DNA of 64,000 nucleotides from Pohlia nutans (GCA_022496805.1 CM040100.1:24519009-24583008); one strand, 5' to 3'. Counted from the stretch's first letter, positions 1-12,550 are shown. Notes: generated by a model not told the origin, from the sequence alone. Numbers and translations are program-made.

Positions 1-212
1 GTTTGCGTTTTGTTCCTGCACTCTCTGCGTCAGACACTGGCAAGTACAATTGAGATGATATTTGAGAAGCTAGTTTGAGTTTGAGGGAAATGGCGTTTTC
101 ATTGAGGGCTTTCTGTATTAGTTGGTATCGACTTCTAGAATGTTTCATAACTCTAACTTGTATTTCGAGGAAATAAATTAATAGCCTGATGTTGGTTGAT
201 ACTTTTTGGCAG

Positions 213-739
213 CCAAACAAGCAGTCGGGATTTCAAGCGCCTTGGGATCGTGATGAAGTGCATTACAATCGGGTAATTGCGTTCTCCATCCATAACGTTC
301 AATAGCATGCAGTGGCTCTACCTAGCTCCACAGTAGATAGTGCAGCATATTCCACACCCAACAAGACTCCATTAGTAGCTAATTGAACAAGTGGAGTCTA
401 GTAGAGTGCATGAAGGAAAGGCAGAGGGCATGAATGTTACTCCCTCCGTTTCATAATAAGAGTCCAAAACCACATATTTTCTTGGGTCAATTTAAGAGTC
501 CACATTCATTGTGTTGCCTTCTTACATTTTTCATCCCTTTCTATCGAGACACACAGTTCCAAAAGTTGCCATTGCGTTTCAACCTGCTGCATAGGCAGAC
601 AGTTGTAGCTTCAGAAGAACAAGTTGGTGTAACTAAAAACAGTTTGTCATATTTGCATGAACAGCTTCCACCTAAACCGCTCTTCTACTCAGGAGATGAC
701 GGTCCCTTCAATGCTCCCTATGCAACAGAACCCCGATGA
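213..739 (+). CDS. 3' end of an unrecognised spliced gene (two last exons)
   Basis: Two exons can be joined in phase: 213-272 (20 codons, after a TTTTTGGCAG acceptor and before GTAATT) and 599-739 (after GCATAGGCAG, ending TGA). Together they encode 66 residues that include GFQAPWDRDEVHYNR and end in PFNAPYATEPR. The intron between them (273-598) holds a Stowaway-like MITE end. The rest of the gene lies left of the window. I do not recognise the family. The peptide is polar, with no membrane segment. It converges on the MsrA gene, whose stop is about 880 bases downstream on the other strand. Support is the phase-0 splice join and the protein-like composition; a pseudogene tail is possible. 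Confidence 0.45.
440..500 (+). mobile_element. Stowaway-like MITE terminus (partial)
   Basis: The stretch starting CTCCCTCCGTTTCATAATAAG matches the well-known terminal sequence of plant Stowaway MITEs. I found no matching inverted end nearby, so this is a fragment or a chance match. It lies in the intron of the gene ending at 739. Confidence 0.35.
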
Positions 740-954
740 ATTCCCGGCTATTCAGGTACATCGATCTCCTTCCATTCCATTTCTTCTTTCACTACGAACG
801 CTTTGGGATCATGACGATTCTCCACGTTCATGTTATGTGTCTGAACAGAGATGGCAGTTTTCAGCTGAAGTTTGCAGTAAGTAGGTTCATCAGAACTTAC
901 TCTTGACGAGCTGCTGGATACAACAAGTGAACCTGCTGGCCAACATCCTTAACC

Positions 955-1290
955 TCTAAAGAACCAAGGATTCATGGTTTTAAGATGACAAATTCAATTG
1001 ATCACATTGTGAAAAGTAGAATTCAAATGGAACCAAATTTTATATCACTGGAATCAATGAAGAACATTGTATGTGTTCACGAAACATAGAAATTTGAAGA
1101 AAAGAAAGTCCACAAAAGATCTACTCAAAACTGCTAAGAAAACATGAGGCGCAATGTGGGCTTCTTGGTCCTTTAAGGATTAATGGCTGGTCTTCAAAAG
1201 TTGGACAAATAGCAACAAACTTATTCAGTCTAATGAGGAAGATGAGCGACCGTCTAAGTCAACGACAAACTCTTCCTCTAAAAGCAGCTC
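955..1290 (+). repeat. Dispersed repeat, copy 1 (second copy in a TL29 intron)
   Basis: This stretch shares a long run of similarity in the same orientation with 22795-23090, the last intron of TL29. Shared blocks include TTGATCACATTGTG, AAAGAAAGTCC and AAAACATGAGGC in the same order and spacing. No coding potential was seen and no terminal inverted repeats were found. The rest of 740-1619 holds no gene that I can support. Confidence 0.6.
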
Positions 1291-1619
1291 AATAATCGTT
1301 TCTTTCACAAAAGCTTACTGTTACAAATATGTATTGTAATCACGGAGTAAATAGTAATCAAATGCCATTACGAAAGAGCTTTCCAGATCTCCCGTTTCAC
1401 CAGAACCCAAAAGTTCGCATTCTCCACACAAAAGAATATCATATAATCATCGCACAGTTTCGTTATTGCAACATTAAAATACAGTTGGGATATTCGTATC
1501 ACTATCAACACGACCCAGGTTCGCATCAGATCCTTTTTTCCATTTCTTCAGGTTCGCATCCCAGAAACTCCTTGATTTCTACACACACGTGAGTCGATTG
1601 AAGACACTTAGTTGCTTAA

Positions 1620-2665
1620 TTAACCGTAGCACCGGATGGGGTCGTTGCACATCTTGGCAGCGGACTGCTTGCGCCCGCTCACGCCCTTCTCCAGGTACTG
1701 CTGATGGTACTCCTCCGCCAAGTAGTAAGTGGTTGCAGGCAGAATTTCAGTCATGATGGGCTTCTTCAGTTTCGCCTCCTCTTCTTTCAGTGAAGCAATG
1801 GCCTCTTCCTTTTGCTCCTCGGTGTGGTAGTAAATCCCCGATCGATACTGTGATCCTACGTCGTTGCCCTGCACATATGATTCACACTTGTTCAACACCA
1901 GGATCATGACTAATGTGCTTCCCTACTAAAAGATTTAGAGCATGAAATAGAAAGATTTCACACTTGTCAATTCGACGAAACCCTAAACTTATAGAGTTTT
2001 CAGTTCAAAAACTTCGAATGGTTCATTACTCGCCTCCTATTTCAAGGAATGCAGTAATGGTCAACTATGACTCCCACTAACGTATATAGAGATTGACAAA
2101 AGTAGAATAGAGCATTACAAGATCAAATTACTGCAAAAGATAGAGAAATCAGAGCACAGGAAAATCGAGACTCGGGCATGGCCAGAAAGTTAGGGATTCA
2201 GAGAAAAATGACAAACCTGGCGGTTCTTTTGAGTGGGATCGTGTTTCTTCCAGAAAACGTCGAGGAGCTGCTTGTAGGAAGTTTGCGCAGGGTCATACTC
2301 AACTTGCACGGCCTCAACATGGCCAGTTCTGCCACTGCAAACCTCCCGGTACGTGGGATTCTGGGTGGTGCCCTGCGTGTACCCGACTGATGTCTGCACC
2401 ATCAACAAAACTTATCAACACTGATTCCTTGGAAATCATCAACAACGTACCGGAAGAAACAATGAATGGGAAACATAAACTACAATTTGCCTCATGACAC
2501 TTTCTTAGAGGGCAAAAAACAAAACAAAGAATACTTTCACTCTCATATTTGCCAGAAACGCAGACTGCAAAAGACCCTCCTCACCTTGGTAACGCCAGGC
2601 ACACGTTGAAACGCCAATTCCACGCTCCAGAAACATCCCGCGGCAAACGTGGCCACCTGCGCCAT
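1620..2665 (-). CDS. MSRA: Peptide methionine sulfoxide reductase A (MsrA), three exons
   Basis: Reduces methionine-S-sulfoxide in proteins, using thioredoxin or a similar reductant. Exons on the minus strand are 2665-2585, 2393-2217 and 1868-1620; all joins are phase 0 and give 168 residues. The catalytic motif AGCFWSVE is at residues 9-16. Further family blocks are [33 protein letters not shown] and [11 protein letters not shown]. The tail CNDPIRCYG supplies the two recycling cysteines. The match to plant cytosolic MsrA is close throughout. The chosen start, ATG at 2665, gives a protein without a transit peptide. An in-frame ATG at 2776 would add 37 hydrophobic and basic residues that could act as a presequence, so location is open. 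A MITE lies about 430 bases upstream. Confidence 0.93.
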
Positions 2666-3097
2666 GTTTTGGATCTCTACAACACTGAAACGGGTGGAAC
2701 TACAATAGCAAAGTGGGTGACAACGGATTGAGAGGGAGGTGATCAATCGGTGCAGAAAAAGGATGATTGAGTACACAGAAAAGAAATGATGTAAGCGTGG
2801 ATATAAACACAGTGAGAGTAGGAGAGGCTGCTTTCAGGTGGCAGAGAGGAACCTTATATACGTGTACGAAATGAAGGGAAAGGTCCTGGCAAAGGCGGGG
2901 ACTCTTTGGGAAGGTGCGTGGTGGGCTGGCTGTTCACTGAGAGCCGTGTTTCTGCCGACTTTGGAGACCTTGCCTTGTTCATTGCCTTCCCTGCTACAAC
3001 CTGGAATCGGCATTCCTTCCCCGGTCGTTCCTGCTGCTGGCCCATTCACACCGGCCCCATGCCGCACTTGTTTCTGTGTTCCCCAAATGGAGGAAGG

Positions 3098-3566
3098 TCA
3101 GGGCCTCTTTACACTAGAGACGAGAAGCCGTGAGGAGAGAAATTTCAACCAATGAGAGGCCTAAAAACCGAGAAAACCAAAGAATGTCACTTTACACCCG
3201 AAATTTTCAGTCCAAGGGATGGAAGGAGGAGAAAATAACATGGACAACACTTTTGTCCTTCATGGCAACAAAAGTGCACATTTTTCAAGGCCTCCGGATT
3301 TTGCGTCAAGCCTACCTCAAGAGGTGGGTCTAACGCAAAATCCAAGGGGCCGTTTGGCCAAAATTCTCACAACCAATCATTTTTTATTTTTTAAGAAATA
3401 TGTAAGAACTTTATTTTTTTAAATCAGCACTTTATTTTGTGGCCCCTTCTCACTTTACACTATATCAAAGGCCGTCAAGTTCAAAGGTTGGCTTCTCAAG
3501 GATGAGCCATGGCCCTTGTGAGGTTTTCTCCACGGCTTCTCGCTTCTAGTGTAAAGAGGGCCTAAA
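3098..3566. mobile_element. MITE with GGCCTCTTTACACTAG inverted ends
   Basis: The left end GGGCCTCTTTACACTAGA..GAGAAGCCGTG at 3101 is matched in reverse complement by the right end around 3530-3564, about 35 bp with few mismatches. It has no open frame of note. It sits in the upstream region of MsrA. Related ends with a GGCC..TTTACA core occur at 4508 and 55711. Confidence 0.7.
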
Positions 3567-3587
3567 ACTAAGGTAAGAAGTACAGTT

Positions 3588-4505
3588 GCGGTAAGTTTAA
3601 GCATTTCAATCTACATGGAGCATTGATTTTCAATGATAAAAATTTGCAGTACATAAAATTTTCAGTTTAACCCCTACACGTCACAGCGTCCATAAACTGG
3701 ATGACTAACAAATTCAAAACCTTCTCACATTCTCATCAATGCTTGGATGAAAGTCATCCAATTTTTTGGAGATTCTTCACCAAGTTGTTGTCCTATCTAA
3801 CGGTTGGATTTAGTCATACTTGATTACATATTTTTCTAAAACTACAAATGTAGAAGTATGTCAAGTTGTTGACCAAGCCAAAATTGCATTGACTTTAGTT
3901 CAAAAGTGGCCTTGCAAAAATGAGGTCATAGATTTAAGAAACACAAAAATTTCAAAGAATCACCACGTTTAAGAGTATCTCATTTCAAATTCATTCCAAC
4001 AAATTTTACTCAAAAAATATTAAATTTTGTTTGTAATCGAATTTAGAAGGAATTTTTAATTTAAACTTTCAAATTTATAATTAAATATTGGTGATAGTAT
4101 TAGTGAATCAAACCGTACGGATGAAATCTAAAATTCAAAATCTAGAACTTTCATTTGTATATCAATTCCAAAATATTCTTCTAAATAGTACTTTATGATG
4201 ATTTTTCTCAAATTGTCAATTCTAGGGACACCCTGGTACGTTTAGGGGTTAATAACCAAGCTCAATTTTTAATTTTTTTTTTCACAATGTATGATTTTGT
4301 TATAAATTTTCAAACTTAGTATGCATAGACGACTATTGATGTTAGCAGGTGTACCAATAACAGTCTTTCATTCTAGTCCAATCAGATTGCTAACTTGGTA
4401 TTCATAATTAATGCTTGTGATAACTAGATTGGGAACTCCTGAAGTTGAAACATGTGCTTTTATAGGTGATCACAATTGGTACCTAACAGTTTCTAGTGCT
4501 TCTAT
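3588..4505 (+). repeat. Host repeat, copy 1, interrupted by a TTAA element
   Basis: Outside the insertion at 3671-4248, this sequence matches the reverse complement of 17525-18056 almost throughout (for example ACAGTTGC, AAGTTTAAGC and CAATTGGTACCTAACAG in order). It preserves the empty target of the CACTA MITE found in the other copy, with TAT at 4461-4463. Confidence 0.75.
3671..4248. mobile_element. TTAA-flanked element (578 bp)
   Basis: It is bounded by TTAA at 3667-3670 and 4249-4252. The ends CCCCTACACGT and ACGTTTAGGGG are inverted. The other copy of the host repeat has a single TTAA at this place (17961-17964), so this is a real insertion. Coding capacity is nil. Confidence 0.8.
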
Positions 4506-4507
4506 CT

Positions 4508-5662
4508 TAAGGGCCGCTTTACATGACGGGCCAAGGTCAATTCGGAGCATGAATCCTTGTTTGAATTAGACCAATCACATGCATTAGACCAATCACATAA
4601 AATGATATTTTAATGGTAAATACCCTTTCCACACTATTTTCGGAATAAAAATTTCATGTTTCACGAAATCACCATATGTACATGTGTTTTAAGAAACAAA
4701 CCCTTCATATGAGTTTCTTGATCTTGCACATTTTTCCATTCTTAGGTTTTCGAGGCTTATTAAATATCATGAAATGGAAGGATTCTAATTTTAAAAACTA
4801 ACTTCATAACTATTCAACATCTAATCACATTAAACCACTTAAGATTTTGAATAATGAAGTTCTAATTAAATACGGTTCATTTTACACTACATTGAGTTGA
4901 AACACGACATCATAGTTTTTACTAATATGGTCATAGCGGAGCACTAATCCAAAAATAAACCCATCCAAAAATACTATCATGTGGATATCCCTCATACCCC
5001 TATACCTTCAAAATCTCGTACATTCATCATTTACGAAAAATTAACTAAAATTTTTCAAAGTCCATTTTTTCAAAAAATCCATCACTTCGAACTATTTTTT
5101 TCACTCAAACTGTACCATGAGAACGCCCAATACTTTAAACCCAAGAATGTTATGGTATATGGCGAACCAATAGAAAATGGGCACTACAAATAAAAAAATT
5201 CCTTGAACATTGCGCCACTTCTTCTGTCCCTTCATTGACAATGGTTTATGTCCTTCCTGCTTCCTTTCCCACTCTCTGAAAAATGAACAATAAAGGGTTG
5301 CACTTAATGCACTAAATGGATAGAAACCACATAATGCACAACAAATCATATGATGCACAACAAATCACATGATGGATAAAAAAGCAGAGCGGTTGAATGC
5401 TACCAAATGTTATGGCCCCAATGCCTTTGCAGATGGAGTCAAGGTCATTCCCTAAAATTCATATTCCAATGGATTAAAATTATCTTCTAATGCACTGAAA
5501 ACAAAATTTGACACGGCCCCAAGGAAGAGAATTGGGTTGACGGAAATGGAATCCTAATTCACTTCTTTTAGGGCCGTGTCAGAGCTCCCTCCCTTCTTGG
5601 CCTATTCCACTAATTCCTGTGAATTGGCTTTGGCCTTGGCCCGTCATGCATAGCAACCCTAA
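4508..5662. mobile_element. TIR element, AAGGGCCG.. ends (1.15 kb)
   Basis: The left end TTAAGGGCCGCTTTACATG followed by ACGGGCCAAGG is matched inversely by CCTTGGCCCGTCATGCA..CCCTAAG at 5631-5662. An inner inverted pair GACACGGCCC/GGGCCGTGTC lies at about 5511-5580. No transposase was seen. Confidence 0.6.
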
Positions 5663-5669
5663 GAATCAA

Positions 5670-5818
5670 AATAAATAAATTCAAAACCTTGTCCTTTCTT
5701 GTTGTTAAAGCAATGTGCAATTGCATTACAATGCTGCAAATAGAGTCATGGTTCTTTTATGTGTTGTGTTGCTTTTTGTCATGCGGAAAAGTAATTTCTC
5801 TCTGGATATATATGTATA

Positions 5819-5867
<49 letters not shown>

Positions 5868-6790
5868 TTTTTTTTAAATTAATATTTTAATAATTTTTAG
5901 TAACAACGTATTCCCTCAAAGTTATCTGACACAAGTGTGCGTGCAATAGCGTTGGTCGATGTGAATAGGCCATGCTCTTTTGCATGCCCTGTCCACCAAT
6001 GATTGGTATCCCCAAATTTCTTGCTAAAAATTGAGGTCTTGATTTTACTTGGGAAGACTTTTTTTGCCAACCAAAGCATTCGAGGCTAGTATATTGATTA
6101 TGAAGACCAACCATACTCTCCTTCTTTGGAAAAATTTAGATTTGTGTTGGTATATCATGTTTGGAAAATAGGGATACAAGTATATTGGTGGACATGCTTT
6201 TAGGTCTAGACTGGTATATCATGTTCATAAATAGAGATACTAGTCTCATTGGTGAGTATCCTCTCAGTGTCTGCATCCCACGTTTGGTTTTTGTACCTTC
6301 GAGCATAGACTCGAATTGTAAAACACTCATTAAACCCACTTTACAATAGTGCCCAATCGTTGGCTCGATCCAAACTTCACAAATTTCAACCAATAGCATC
6401 GCACGATTTGGCAAATTGGGCCAAAGGGCTTTACACTAGGGCCCAGTCTAAACTTCTCCTCATCTTATGTGGTGCCATAACTTTAGGCCGGCCCAAGGAA
6501 ATTGGATTGAGGTTCATTTTTGAACCCAAGTACACAATTTAATGTGCACCAAAAATTAGTTAGTTCACCAAGAGTTGGTGGACCGTACGATACAAACGCC
6601 CTATTATGTAAGGTTTTTAAAATGTAAAATATCTTAAGTTCATTTCTATATTTAGAAGAAAGCTAAAGAAGATCCCAATTTCATTTATCATACTTGTTTT
6701 GTGTAGCTACATTCATTAGGTTTCATTTATGATAAAAATCATCACATTGTGTCAATGCAGACATATGACCTAATCAACCATTTGATAGTA
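5670..6790. repeat. Gene-free AT-rich stretch with (TA)n and a short tandem duplication
   Basis: A TA microsatellite runs at about 5829-5864. At about 6142-6250 two diverged copies of a roughly 60-bp unit, each with GGTATATCATGTT and GATACNAGT, stand in tandem. I see no gene here. Confidence 0.5.
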
Positions 6791-6796
6791 TACTTA

Positions 6797-7304
6797 ATTC
6801 CTAAATGCTCAATCCACCATTCTTTCAAAAAAAACTTTTTTGAAAAAATAAAAGATATTTTAAAATATTGCGTCAAGTCTATTTTTCAACGCAATTTGAA
6901 TTATGTTAATCCGAGTTAAACTCCACCTGGGAGAATTTTTCAAAGTGGATCACCTCAACATTGTCTTAGTGTTATAAAATTTGCTATTTGGAGAAAGTAA
7001 TGATGTTCCCTCTATCATTTCTTTTTCTTTTTTGAAGTCTACAATAGATAAACCAATTTTAACCAATCATGATAAACTTTAAACTCTAGAACTGAAAATT
7101 ATAATTTATACAATTTCTAAAAGGTTCATGCTTTTAAATTCATTAAAGAAATATCTAAAGTTATTTTTGGAACTTTGACTATATGGATAATTTGTACAGA
7201 TGATGTCCTAAATTTTGTTTATTGAACCAAACTTCATCAAACATATGGAAGGCACATATTATAACACATCTATGTTTGTCCAATACCCCTCGAGCTTTGA
7301 GGGG
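6797..7304. mobile_element. TTAA-type element, diverged copy of the 54.8-kb element
   Basis: The right end GAGGGG is followed by TTAA at 7305-7308. The interior (GTTAATCCGAGTT, GTGGATCACCTCAACATTGTC, TTTGGAGAAAGTAATGATG) matches 54890-55309 in the same orientation. The left end is degenerate (TTAATTCCTAAATG near 6794). Confidence 0.65.
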
Positions 7305-7308
7305 TTAA

Positions 7309-8483
7309 ACACCATAGTTGCGTTGCCTACAATAACTTTTAAAGATGGCAATGTAAATTCATATTAACTTCTTTCAATAAATGACGATAATGTTTTGTGA
7401 AATAAAATATTGTCAATATGTCATTATTATTATTTTAAGCCCTATATATTGCACTTAATTTCTATTGTATAGGAGAAGACTATGTATATATATTTTTAAT
7501 TGACTTGTATACGTACTTGAGCCTGTTTGTTTTCTCCTTGGTTTTCTCTTCCCTTTTGCCTATATTTTTTTTTAAGAAGAAGAAGAAGATTCTATTCTAT
7601 TAGATACACCTTTAATAAGGGCCCTCTTCCTACAAAAGAACTTCCTATTGTATCCAGAAGTGTTGCCTCATTTTTGTCCAAATGAAATGTCAAGGAAAAG
7701 TAGGATCTAAAACTTTATGAGAAAATGGCATATATCAAAACAATTACATAAAATGCGTTGAAGTTCAAATGTGCATGTCGGTGAAAGCACAAAAAACTGT
7801 ACCAAAAAGTTAGTCTGCTATACTAAAATCATAATTGTTTTGGTCAAAGGCCATAAATTTATATCAAAATATATTGTATTTTGGTTTTAATTTCATGAAG
7901 CCCTCTAGAGTTCTTGTAGGTACTTGAACCCAAATTTTCAAAACAAAATCTTCAAAAAAGTTTACAAAAAGTAGTGTTTGAAAATGAATGCCTAAATCCA
8001 ATCTCGGTTGCAAAATTGATGGCCTTAAATACACTCAACATAAATATAATTTTTATGACCTTTGAGATAATGATAGAATTGAGGTCCTTGTCCAAAAAAA
8101 AAGTAGAAAAAAATATGTTTTGATATACATTTTGCTTGTTTTATATCAACTTTGTTAATTGTACGTAACTACTTTTTCAATTTTGGCCACTTCTACGCCA
8201 ATAAAAATTTTATAACTACTTATTGAAGATCATTTTCTCAAATTTTTTTGGTAGACTTTATAAAAAATTAGGTGTTTTAATTTATTGTTATTTATTTTTT
8301 TACTAAATTCAAATTTATAATGTATTTTTGAACCCTGCATTGTTGAATGGTCATAAGAGTTAGAGGTGGTACACTTTTTTGTGCTTTCACCCAGCTGAAG
8401 ATCTTTTTCCATAGTTCAATCCGGAGAGTGACATTAGAGTTGAGCACTTTGTAGGTCTCACCGTGGAACCAATAGAAGTGTGA
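7309..8483. other. AT-rich intergenic stretch, nothing recognised
   Basis: Low-complexity A+T sequence with many stops in all frames. I found no clear inverted ends, RNA gene or conserved peptide here. Confidence 0.5.
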
Positions 8484-8756
8484 GTTGGTGTACCGTTCTA
8501 TGTGGAGAAGGTGCTGGAGTTTGGACAAGGCAAACGGGCTGCAAAGATGAAGATTATGTGGTATTGGCCCATGAGAGGACGAGGAATGCAAGACGAACGA
8601 GAGTCTAGTAGAGTGAGGTATATGAATTGCATGGAAGCATTTTGGGAGCCATCTAGTGAGGGACACAGATGGGTTGTCAAAGACGCGGCTATATTTTCAT
8701 GGGAAAATGCACCGATAAGAACAAGGGGTGGGCTTGTACAAGAGAACAATGTGTGA
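8484..8756 (+). pseudogene. Fragment encoding a BAH-like peptide
   Basis: The frame after a TGA at 8481 reads VGVPFYVEKVLEFGQGKR, then KMKIMWYWP, then WEPSSEGHRWVVKDAAIFSW, and stops at 8756. The pattern of a hydrophobic strand, K[VI]xxxWYxP and a closing xxIFSW resembles a bromo-adjacent-homology fold or the C-terminal part of a plant transposon protein. No start codon, flanking exon or partner domain was found. A remnant of an exon or of a mobile-element gene is likely. The antisense strand also has open frames; the plus frame is preferred because of the aromatic/charged pattern. Confidence 0.3.
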
Positions 8757-9772
8757 GTGCATAGCGAGCTGACGGAGGCAAAGATCAAAATTCCAACAGA
8801 GGCAAAACCACATTTGGTGGAGTATATTGCACTACAATTGGAAGAGATAGACAACGAACGTTTGCAAAATGACCTTGATGCATATTAATAGGTTTAGTAC
8901 GTCGTATGAGACACATGGAACTATGAGCTGCATTACGTAGCAGCAATAGCCATATAGTATAGCGCAACGTGTATTATTCGGTTGATCGTGTATGGGTGAT
9001 TTGAATGACTTGATGTTTTGGTAGAAATTGTCTATAACTTTGTATCCATTTTGACTACCCCCCTTAATACATTGGTTTGGAATAAATGAAGTACCAATGC
9101 AACATTTAATGCATGTGTGACCAAATTTGCATGATTGGAGTAAGTTGAAACCCCCGAAATTCCCACTTTAACACTTCGTAAATTTCCAGCCCATAAAACC
9201 CACGAGTACCAAAATTATACACCCCCTCCTCCCCCCGCAACTTCAAAAAGATCCATTTTTGTTCGACGAGCGACAAGTGCATTGTCATATGACCAAGTGC
9301 AAAAATTCCTAATTCAGTGTTAATGGCCTTTGATCCTTATTGAAAAACTAGATAATTCATACAATCAGAATTAATATCATCTAGATTTTGAATGGAAAGA
9401 CCTAGAGAAGTTAGTGCAGTAGCAAAGACTAATTAATGTTGAACATGTACAATTAATGTAACAAAGAAACTATGTATTCTTATCAGTTTCAACCGCAATT
9501 CAATGTGTTCTAAGTTGCAAAAATAAATTGAATAGTATTTTATGTACAGTGGGGTGACACCCAAATTGGCACCTTGTGCAATTCCAGGGATAGTGCCCAC
9601 ACTGCTGCCAACTTTGTCACCCTCCCAAGGGCTGGAAAATTGTTATTTTAACATGAAATTTTCGAAACAAAATTATTATTATGTCAAAAACATGTGTACC
9701 AAATTTCAAGGCCAAAAGATTGATACAAAAAAAGATATTCAAGATTTACTAACAAGGGGTAGCTGTAAAAAA

Positions 9773-10308
9773 TGTTTCACAACTGCCAACTTTGACACCC
9801 TCCCAAGGATTGAAGAATTTTTTTTTTCCCATGGAATTTTTGGAGTAGGAATATCTTTATGTTTATTACACATATGAAAAGATTCAAGTCCAAAAGACCC
9901 ACAAAAAAAATGATATTCCAAATCTACCAACAGGTGTAGTTGTGAGAAACAAAGAAGAAAATTGTCTCACAACTTTTACTGCCTCTCTAGGGTTGGGAAT
10001 TTGTTATTTTAAAATGGAATTTTTGGCACAAAATCACTTTTAAGTTGATAACACGTGCAAAAACTTTCATGTTGAAATAACAAATAATCAACTCTAGGGA
10101 GGTTGTCAAAGTTGTGAGACTTTCCTCTTTGTTTCTCACAACTACACCTGTTGGTAGATTTGGAATATCATTTTTTTTGTGGGTCTTTTGGACTTGAATC
10201 TTTTCATATGTGTAATAAACATAAAGATATTCCTACTCCAAAAATTCCATGGGAAAAAAAAAATTCTTCAATCCTTGGGAGGGTGTCAAAGTTGGCAGTT
10301 GTGAAACA
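9773..10308. repeat. Long inverted repeat, arms about 225 bp
   Basis: The left arm 9773-9998 and right arm 10085-10308 are reverse complements, nearly identical over the outer 190 bp and weaker towards the centre. The 86-bp spacer is AT-rich. The arms read GTTTCACAACTGCCAACTTT.. inward. An RNA from either strand would form a long hairpin. Confidence 0.85.
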
Positions 10309-10309
10309 C

Positions 10310-11712
10310 TTGCTTGGGCATCTCCCTCGGCAGTACCACCTTTTCTACTAGTGTTTGTATATAATATTGCAATCTTACAATCCCCCAAGGTTGTCAAGAA
10401 TGAAGGACCATCGTATGAGTAGGGCAACGTTAGGCAAACGACTTTGTAAAAAACGACAATACATGCGTTTCCTCTTTATAAGGCCTTCTAACCGCCCTTC
10501 TTAGTTTAAAGAGAAATCTTCATTTTGAGTGGATTTATGTTAGAATAAGTACTACATACAATGATGGCTTTTAGCATAAGGAGAAATCTGTAGTCACAAA
10601 GGAGCCCTTGCCTTTGGCACGTGCTGAAAAATTTAGGCAAAACCGTGCACTTTATGCACTGGCACCAATGGTGCCACCGTGGTTGCCAGCAGTGCAGTTC
10701 CGTGGGTCACGCCAATCGACGCTGCCAACACTGCAGACACTGCCAGCACTGCGGCTTCCGACGCTGTCAACGGGCAGCGACCTTGACCAATGGGTTTACA
10801 AGGAGAGGGGTGTATGGGCAGCCGGTTCACCTACCACGGGTTGTCTTAGAGGGCCCCTTTGGGACCCCATTTTTCTCCTAATGTTGAAATGTACACCACT
10901 TGTACATGAGACAACAACCATGGTGGCTTAAGTTTGTATTTCCTCTTAGGTAAAAACCCTCTCCTGGTTTCTTGTTGATAAAATTAGTAGGTATCAAGAT
11001 TGAATTTGGTTTAGATTTTCAAATGTTAGTTTAGATATGTATCCATCTTAGAATGAAAACCAATGTTGAAGGTTCAATATTCCTCTAGCATTAATCATAC
11101 AAGGCACATAAACAATATTCATAGGAAGTATCAGAAAGAAGCACACAAAATGAATATGCAAAAATACAAAAAAACCAATTTGGTTGGTTTTTTTGAAAAT
11201 CCAATTTTGGCCTGTGTGGGTGGTCATCTTCAAAAATAAGGAAAATTCTAAAACCCTACTATTAAAAATTCAAGTCTATCATCTATGCTCTCTCTATGAA
11301 AAATAAGTCCTTGCCATAAGTAACTTCCATTTTTAATATGCAAAACTTCTTATTTTCTAAGTTTATTGTATTTCTCCTGGAGATGCACTCTCCAAGTTTT
11401 TGTTGGCAACACGCAATCAAAAGTAGGGGTATTTTAATTCATTTATTAAAGAAATATTTTTGAAAAATGTTTGATGTAAAATAACATAATTTAATTGTGA
11501 AAATTTCCATTGTAAATAACATAGATGCTTTAAAAAAATTAAAAAATATCCATAGAATATACTTTGCTTATTCTTTTATATCATAGAATGTTTGCATTAC
11601 TTCATAGCTCCCCCTAAAATACCCTTTAAACTCACGTGATCAACAAATATAACATATAGTGTATCCCCTGGGTATTTCTATTTTAGGGTATGAAAGAAGT
11701 GTGCGTGTAAGT
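10310..11712. other. Intergenic; GC-rich patch at 10610-10850
   Basis: A patch with repeated CTGC/GCCA words (for example CTGCCAACACTGCAGACACTG) gives open frames on both strands by composition alone. No domain is recognised. The remainder is AT-rich. Confidence 0.4.
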
Positions 11713-11936
11713 TACACTAATTATTCCATTTAGTGAGAGTGGGTTTATGGTGAGAGTGGGTTTATAGTGCGTGTGGGAAATTAGTGAAGGTGATACTAAA
11801 TATCATTGTGATGTAAAATTAGCGTGATATTTCAACCACTTTGTAAAACATTTAGTCCTCATTAATTTTGAGATTTTGCAAAATAGTGCGTGCCTGGGAA
11901 TTAGTATCACACGCACTAAATGGGATAATCCGTGTA
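11713..11936. mobile_element. MITE with TACAC..ATTTAGTG inverted ends (224 bp)
   Basis: TACACTAATTATTCCATTTA at 11713 is matched by the reverse complement of CACTAAATGGGATAATCCGT ending at 11936. It lies between two non-coding stretches. Confidence 0.6.
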
Positions 11937-12181
11937 GTAGTATTTGGAAGGACAAAACATAATAGAGCAATGGGAACCAACACCCTTTTGCAATGGGACC
12001 ATGGTCTAGTTACAATTAGAAACTAAGTTTATGTGGCAATGACACGATAGTCCCAAAATTCATGGAACACAAATGACATTCCTTCATTACTTAGAAAAGT
12101 GATCTAAGTGAAGATTCTCTTTCGATCCAGTTTTTAAAAGGGTGCTCCATTGCACTGCTCTACTCTTTTGTCCCATATTCA

Positions 12182-12550
12182 CCCTTAAACGTCAAGAGGG
12201 CCTGGGCGGGGCAGCCCGGAAGGCATCTAAATTTTTGGAGGGGAAAAAAAAAAAAAATCGAAAAAAATGCAAAAACAGCTCTGCTAAGCACTGCTGGGCA
12301 CTGCTGGTCAACATTGTAGCACTGCGGCACCTCAACTGCTCCAACCTCAAAACCTGTTCAATTTGATAACATTGATTGCTTACCAACGATTCCACAATCT
12401 CTCAAATGAGGCGCAAATTTGGAATCTAGATCGCTTTTTCAGTAGTTTTCCAACGCACCAATCCTCGCTTAATTTGGTTGAGAAAATCCACATTTTTCTT
12501 CATTATTCTCTCATAAATAAGCCCATGGGGCTTACCTTGACGTTTAAGGG
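12182..12550. mobile_element. TTAA-type MITE (369 bp)
   Basis: The ends CCCTTAAACGTCAAG and CTTGACGTTTAAGGG are inverted. The right flank is TTAA (12551-12554); the left flank is TTCA, a one-base change. The subterminal block AAGGTAAGCCCCATGGGC on the inverted right side resembles AAGGAGCCCCGTGGGC next to the left end at 12942. Confidence 0.8.

Noticed and set aside
2834..3422. Several short frames upstream of MsrA
   Set aside because: They overlap the promoter and a MITE end, occur on both strands and show no family pattern.
9739..10351. Identical 53-residue peptides on opposite strands
   Set aside because: Explained by the inverted repeat 9773-10308, not by duplicated genes.
10608..10931. 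Overlapping frames in the GC-rich patch
   Set aside because: Composition-driven, repeated CTGC/GCCA words, open on both strands, no splice or domain support.
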